Of a stretch of 64,000 nt of DNA, positions 60,164 through 64,000 are shown piece by piece. A model generated the notes under the pieces. It worked only from the letters and a program-made list of their open reading frames with translations, was not told the DNA's origin and did no database searches. Every line of letters starts with the position of its first letter. Position 1 is the stretch's first letter. The stretch is from assembly GCA_050633625.1 (NCBI GenBank), contig JBOEGW010000002.1, positions 5,763 to 69,762 of the forward strand, in the 5' to 3' direction. The position numbers and the translations under genes are program-made. The DNA is from JBOEGW01 sp050633625. GTDB taxonomy: Bacteria > Pseudomonadota > Alphaproteobacteria > Rhodobacterales > Rhodobacteraceae.

Positions 60164-62335
60164 TCAGGCAGCATCCCCACTGAGGAAGGCTGGCAAGGAC
60201 GACGGTTCGTCGTTCTCGGCATCGATCTGAGTATCTGAGGCGGGCTGGTCGCCTTCTTCGGCCTCGGGCACATCGTCACCCATGTCGGCGTCAGCGTCCA
60301 TCGCACCGGCAAACGCCATCCCGTCGGGCAGCCAGCGCGTCGTCTTCGCAACCGTCGCCGCGCCGAACCCTTCCGTCTCGTCGGCGGTTTCCGCGAAAGC
60401 CCGCTCCATCGCGGCCGCGATATCGCCCTTGCGCTCGCGATTGCGATCTTCGGCGTAGTCCTCGCTGATCAGCTTGAGCGCAGTCGCGACTGCATGGCCC
60501 TTGTTGACTCGACCCCAGTAGTTTTGCGCGGTCGGGCGCCAGCAGGCGGCCACATCGACATCAAGCCGCGCGCCAATCTCCTCGATGATTGGGGAGGGGC
60601 GATTGTCGGAGGAGAGCTGCGGCTTTACCGCCAGACCCGTCGCCCAGGCGAAAAGCGCCTGCTTATCGGCAAGAGGCAGCGCCGACATCACCCGGAAGTC
60701 CTCTGGTTTCTCGAGCTTCATCCAGTCGGTGGCGAGGTCCTGTTCCAGTGCCTCGAGCATTTTCTGGGCGACAGTATCCGCATGCAGCACCTCGCGGTCT
60801 TGCGCCTGGAAAGGCCGGATCGAGATGTCGAGCGCTTCGTTGTTGTAGGACCGCCCCAAAGCCTGTTCGCAGAGCGCGTAGAGCATCGCATCGAACGCCA
60901 CCTCGAAATCCGCCGCCAGATGCGCCCGCAGGATGTGCTGACGCGTCGCGCGCAGATCGTCGGCGAGGCTCGCCGAAATCCCATCCGCCTTGCGCAAGGT
61001 CGCCGCCGGATCGGAGGTTGGCACCGGCGTCGAGGAGGTTGGCGGCGTCACGTGCGGGCGGGCAGGGGATGGGGCATCACCCGCTTCAGCACTATCCTCG
61101 CCCGGCTCGGTCGCAGCGGGGATATCTTCTGGTCGCACGAGGCCTTTCTCGACACGTAGCGCCCCGTCATGACCGATGGTCAGAACCACGCCCGCGATGG
61201 CACGATCTTCGTCCGCGTACGGTTGCCGTTCGCGCTGCAGGGCTTCGATCTCGCGCAAACGCGGCTCGATGGCGTAATATTCTTCCGTCTCCGCCTCAGA
61301 CCAGTCCTCGCCGTCATTCTGCGCCGCCAGTTCTTCCTCGCGCGCAATCAGACGTTCCTCTTCGGCGAGCAGGTCCGGATCAGGTTCAACGTCCTGCGGA
61401 TAAACCCGCCCAAAACTGCGAAACGCACCGTAATCCACCGAAAGATGCACTTCGACCCATTTCCACGTCCCCTCAAAAGTCTTGGCCGCAGCCTGCAGCC
61501 TCTCGATGGCGAGGCGCTCCAGGAGCTCGGGGTTTTCCATATGGGCGCTGGCACGATCGTCGAAGAGATCGCGCAGCAGAACGCCGCCTGCCGCCTCATA
61601 CGCCTCGATGCCGACAAAGCGCCCGAGGGCCGAGTTCGCCGAATGCGCGGTCTCAGTCAGCTGGCGTTTGATGCTCTGTGGGTGGATGTGATAGCCGCCC
61701 TTCACCGCGTTCCAAACTGCCAGTTGGCGGTCATGGTCGTCGGTCAGCGTGAAAGCCATCACGCATTCGAGGGTCAGATCGCCCGCACGGAATTGTTCGA
61801 TGATCTCGGGCGCGACACGGGCGAGTTTGAGACGACGTCGCACCAGGTCGACCGAGACGCCGAACTTCAGCGCGATCTCGTCCTCGCTGCGCCCCTCGGC
61901 GATCATCGCCTCAAAAGCTTCGAACTGGTCGGCCGGGTGCATCGCCGCGCGCTGGAGGTTTTCCGTGGTAGATGTGAGGATGGCGTTGCGCTCGTCCTCG
62001 ACGAGGCAGGGCACGGGGTGATCAACTGGGATCACGCCGTCATCGGCGAGCTGCTTCAGCGCCTTGAGGCGGCGACCGCCGGCATCAACCGCAAAACGTG
62101 TCTCAGACAGCGCATGAACCACCAGGTTCTGCTTGATGCCGGTTTCGCGAATGCTTGCGAGAAGCTCGGCTTCGACGCTGGCGCTCGGCGCCACCTTGCG
62201 AACGTTGAGCGGGCTGGGCTCCAGCTGGTCGAGCGGGATCAGACGAATGTCGGTCGCTCCGTCAGGCGTTGCCGATGCGGCGGCTTCTGTCTTCTTCACG
62301 GTGGCGGGTTTCGGGCGGGTTGAGGTCTTGGCCAT
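60164..62335 (-). CDS. ParB/Spo0J-like protein, large
   Basis: A 723-residue protein. Residues 25-220 carry the ParB pattern (IPLDQLEPSPLNVRKV; FAVDAGGRRLKALKQL; TENLQRAAMHPADQFEAF; RSEDEIALKFGVSVDLVRRR helix-turn-helix). The remaining 500 residues are charged and helical, with an acidic tail. Because the repABC operon already has its own partition pair and no ParA is adjacent, this is probably a nuclease-like or regulatory ParB homologue, not the partition protein (inference). GGACCCTGACC precedes the ATG. First gene of the small-gene block. Confidence 0.85.
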   Translation of the reverse strand: MAKTSTRPKPATVKKTEAAASATPDGATDIRLIPLDQLEPSPLNVRKVAPSASVEAELLASIRETGIKQNLVVHALSETRFAVDAGGRRLKALKQLADDGVIPVDHPVPCLVEDERNAILTSTTENLQRAAMHPADQFEAFEAMIAEGRSEDEIALKFGVSVDLVRRRLKLARVAPEIIEQFRAGDLTLECVMAFTLTDDHDRQLAVWNAVKGGYHIHPQSIKRQLTETAHSANSALGRFVGIEAYEAAGGVLLRDLFDDRASAHMENPELLERLAIERLQAAAKTFEGTWKWVEVHLSVDYGAFRSFGRVYPQDVEPDPDLLAEEERLIAREEELAAQNDGEDWSEAETEEYYAIEPRLREIEALQRERQPYADEDRAIAGVVLTIGHDGALRVEKGLVRPEDIPAATEPGEDSAEAGDAPSPARPHVTPPTSSTPVPTSDPAATLRKADGISASLADDLRATRQHILRAHLAADFEVAFDAMLYALCEQALGRSYNNEALDISIRPFQAQDREVLHADTVAQKMLEALEQDLATDWMKLEKPEDFRVMSALPLADKQALFAWATGLAVKPQLSSDNRPSPIIEEIGARLDVDVAACWRPTAQNYWGRVNKGHAVATALKLISEDYAEDRNRERKGDIAAAMERAFAETADETEGFGAATVAKTTRWLPDGMAFAGAMDADADMGDDVPEAEEGDQPASDTQIDAENDEPSSLPAFLSGDAA

Positions 62336-62827
62336 GGTCAGGGTCCTTGTTACGCCGGACCCGGATGAGACTCTCTCTATCCTATCAAGCCCGGCACCCG
62401 GGCTTCCCTTTCTCTGGCTTTTTCCAATTGCGGATCACGTCACCAATCGACCGTTTGTAAACGAATGCAACCGCTCTCTCTGTGGTGCTGCTCATCAAAA
62501 ACCCCTTGGATTCCATACGCTGAGCGTGATCAGAGAGATCTCGCAGACCACCGCGCGCACGTGCTATATAAGGTGTGTGGGCGCACCCTGACAAAACACT
62601 TGGGTAAAATGCAAAAGTGCCGTATTTTGCACATATGAAGCCTCAAGTATCTACACATTATGATAGTTTTGACGATCCTCTAGTGGATTCGGAGGGGCTT
62701 GAAGAGACGTCTGAGGACGACCTGTGGTGTCGCGTTTAGTTCCTGATTTCAATTGAAGCAGTAAGCTGAAACTGAAGCGCTGGAATTTCATCTTAGCGCT
62801 TCACCAACGCGTCAAGATTCCTGAGCT
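62336..62827. other. Gap between ParB-like gene and recombinase copy 2
   Basis: 490 bp without a convincing gene. It includes a hairpin AGCCCGG-CAC-CCGGGCT (62388-62404) and an AT-rich section (62630-62680). The promoter of the ParB-like gene must be here. Confidence 0.45.
62388..62404 (+). terminator. Hairpin with trailing pyrimidine run
   Basis: Seven-base perfect stem AGCCCGG / CCGGGCT with a CAC loop, followed on the + strand by TCCCTTTCT. Weak terminator candidate near the start of the ParB-like gene. Confidence 0.35.
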
Positions 62828-63979
62828 TCACAGCCCTGCGGCTTTGGTCAGGTTCACCCTGAACCTGTCGCGCCTGCGCTGGTAGCGCCGGGTCATCTCG
62901 GCCGACGCATGTCCGAGTTGCTTTTGAACATAACGCTCATCAACCTCTGCCGACGAGGCGAGCCCGGCGCGCAAGGAATGGCCAGAGAACATTGCCAGCC
63001 GTTTGGCTTCCGGCAAATCGGATCTGACGCCGCTCTTCAGAACGGTTGCTTTGATCAGCCGTGCGACGTGCTTGTCGGAAAGGCGGGCCTCGAGCGCACG
63101 TTTGCCATCCCGCGATGTTCGCACGAAGACCGGCCCGAAGTCGATCTTTGCAAAATACAGCCATTGCTCAAGTGCGTGGACAGGACAGGTCTGGTCGCTT
63201 GAGCCGCGCCCGACCTCGACCTCGCGCCACCCGGTCTTGGCGTTCAGCGTCAGCAGAGCGCCATCTTCGAAAATCTCGATCCAACCGCCGGAGTCCGGTG
63301 TATCATCCTTGTGCACGTCAAGGCTTACGATCTCGGAGCGACGGAGACCTCCAGCATAGCCCAGAAGTAAGGTCGCCCGGTCTCGAAGCCCGCGGAGATC
63401 ATAGGGAAGGGTGCCCACCATGGCCTGGATGTCATCGGGCAGGATCGCTTCCTTCTGAACCGGCGGACGCGCGTGTCTGCGCCTAATCCCGGCCAGAACG
63501 GTGGCGACATGGCGGTCCTTGCGATCAAGAGTGAACCCGCGCTGCCTGTAGTTCCAAGCGAGGCCGGAGAGGCGCCGCTCAATGGTGGAGACCGAGAGAG
63601 CAGGGGCCTTACCAGTCGCGGCGGCCAGGTCCGCCACATAGAGCCCGACCATCTCGGGCGAGGGGGGCAGGGGATCCGTCCCTTTCAACCGGCACCAACG
63701 GGTGAAGTGTTTCCAGTCGGCCGAGTAGGCCTTATTGGTGTTCTCAGCTGTTGAGGCCTCGGCGTAGTCGCGCGCGGTGTCGATCAGCCGGTCGAGCGCG
63801 CCGGAGCCGGCCACATGAGCGGGCAGAGCGATTGAGGCTCGGTCCCGAGAGGTTCTCTCGTCGTGTTCGTCACTGTTCAGCGAGTCATAGGACGCTGAGC
63901 TCGAAATCTCTGCGTCAGACGCGTCGGAATCCTCGATTCTGGTGCCGTTATTCGTGAGACTGCTCATGTTTCCGAGCAT
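62828..63979 (-). CDS. Tyrosine recombinase (integrase), copy 2
   Basis: A 383-residue recombinase closely related to the one at 40207-41316 but in opposite orientation. The last 50 residues are identical in sequence (from HSLRAGLASSAEV to the end), and the catalytic domain matches almost throughout (GLRRSEI, HxLR, LGHA and the tyrosine); the N-terminal 60 residues differ. The start ATGCTC corresponds to that of copy 1. An inverted pair could flip the intervening segment by site-specific or homologous recombination. Confidence 0.92.
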   Translation of the reverse strand: MLGNMSSLTNNGTRIEDSDASDAEISSSASYDSLNSDEHDERTSRDRASIALPAHVAGSGALDRLIDTARDYAEASTAENTNKAYSADWKHFTRWCRLKGTDPLPPSPEMVGLYVADLAAATGKAPALSVSTIERRLSGLAWNYRQRGFTLDRKDRHVATVLAGIRRRHARPPVQKEAILPDDIQAMVGTLPYDLRGLRDRATLLLGYAGGLRRSEIVSLDVHKDDTPDSGGWIEIFEDGALLTLNAKTGWREVEVGRGSSDQTCPVHALEQWLYFAKIDFGPVFVRTSRDGKRALEARLSDKHVARLIKATVLKSGVRSDLPEAKRLAMFSGHSLRAGLASSAEVDERYVQKQLGHASAEMTRRYQRRRDRFRVNLTKAAGL

Positions 63980-63985
63980 ATCAGT

Positions 63986-64000
63986 TTTACGTCCGATAAC
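63986..64000. repeat. Half of a recombinase-site palindrome at the window edge
   Basis: The last bases read TTTACGTCCGATAAC; reversed, TTATCGGACGTAA, matching the right arm and flank (TTATCGGACATAA) of the palindrome before recombinase copy 1. The other arm would lie beyond the window. Confidence 0.55.

Noticed and set aside
61169..62323. 384-codon + strand frame over the ParB-like gene
   Set aside because: Antisense shadow; the - strand frame carries the ParB motifs and a helix-turn-helix.
1..64000. CRISPR array, tRNA or rRNA genes, or a complete insertion sequence
   Set aside because: No regular spaced repeats, no tRNA-like cloverleaf, no rRNA segment and no transposase-like protein were recognised.

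Overview
The window reads as part of a large conjugative plasmid (or an integrated or co-integrated plasmid) of a Rhodobacteraceae/Roseobacter-type alphaproteobacterium. The evidence is the gene content: a GC-rich backbone, a repABC replicon, a VirB/VirD4 type IV secretion system with a VirD2-like relaxase, and a set of plasmid families typical of that group (DUF736, DUF2493, DUF3768, strawberry-notch helicase, ParB-like protein). No rRNA, tRNA, CRISPR array or recognisable transposase was seen. Family assignments come from motif recognition; no database search was run.

Layout. (1) 1-7406: mating-pore genes on the + strand, from the tail of a probable virB4 through a lipoprotein, a lytic transglycosylase, VirB5-like, unknown, VirB6, B8, B9, B10 and B11, nearly all overlapping or abutting. 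(2) 7583-11296: chromosomal-type cargo (AraC regulator, serine beta-lactamase-fold hydrolase, Tat-exported metallo-beta-lactamase-fold hydrolase) separating the pore genes from the DNA-processing genes. (3) 11927-17104: virD4, relaxase and mobilisation protein on the - strand, followed by a region with a convincing VirD2-type nick site near 16560. (4) 17739-18077: DUF736 copy 1. (5) 18982-38285: an AT-richer accessory island with many defence-type genes: pRiA4b ORF-3-like protein, TIR protein, DUF2235 hydrolase, unknowns, a Fic/OLD-nuclease/UvrD-helicase operon (Gabija-like pair plus Fic), and a WYL-WGR-zinc operon divergent from an SbcD-SbcC-small-zinc-protein operon. (6) 38496-45368: ScpB-like and DUF1403 genes, a tyrosine recombinase with a dif-like palindrome, and the complete repABC module with a counter-transcribed RNA, an attenuator-like leader and parS-like repeats. 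(7) 45575-49377: DUF736 copy 2, a nucleotidyltransferase, a GNAT protein and a LysR regulator. (8) 49490-62335: a - strand plasmid-maintenance block (DUF2493, Toprim/primase-like, giant methylase-helicase, small orphan genes, ParB-like) interrupted by a + strand serine hydrolase. (9) 62828-63979: a second, closely related tyrosine recombinase in inverted orientation.

How it fits together. The relaxase/MobC pair should nick at about 16560 and feed the strand through VirD4 into the VirB pore; the polarity would send the defence island in early and the tra genes last. The repABC genes replicate and partition the element, and the recombinases may resolve multimers or invert or excise segments. 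Two direct ~536 bp DUF736 repeats bracket the island plus the replicon, so that 27.8 kb segment could be lost or gained as a self-replicating circle. The best candidates for an undescribed system are the Fic-OLD-UvrD operon and the WYL/WGR/SbcCD module.
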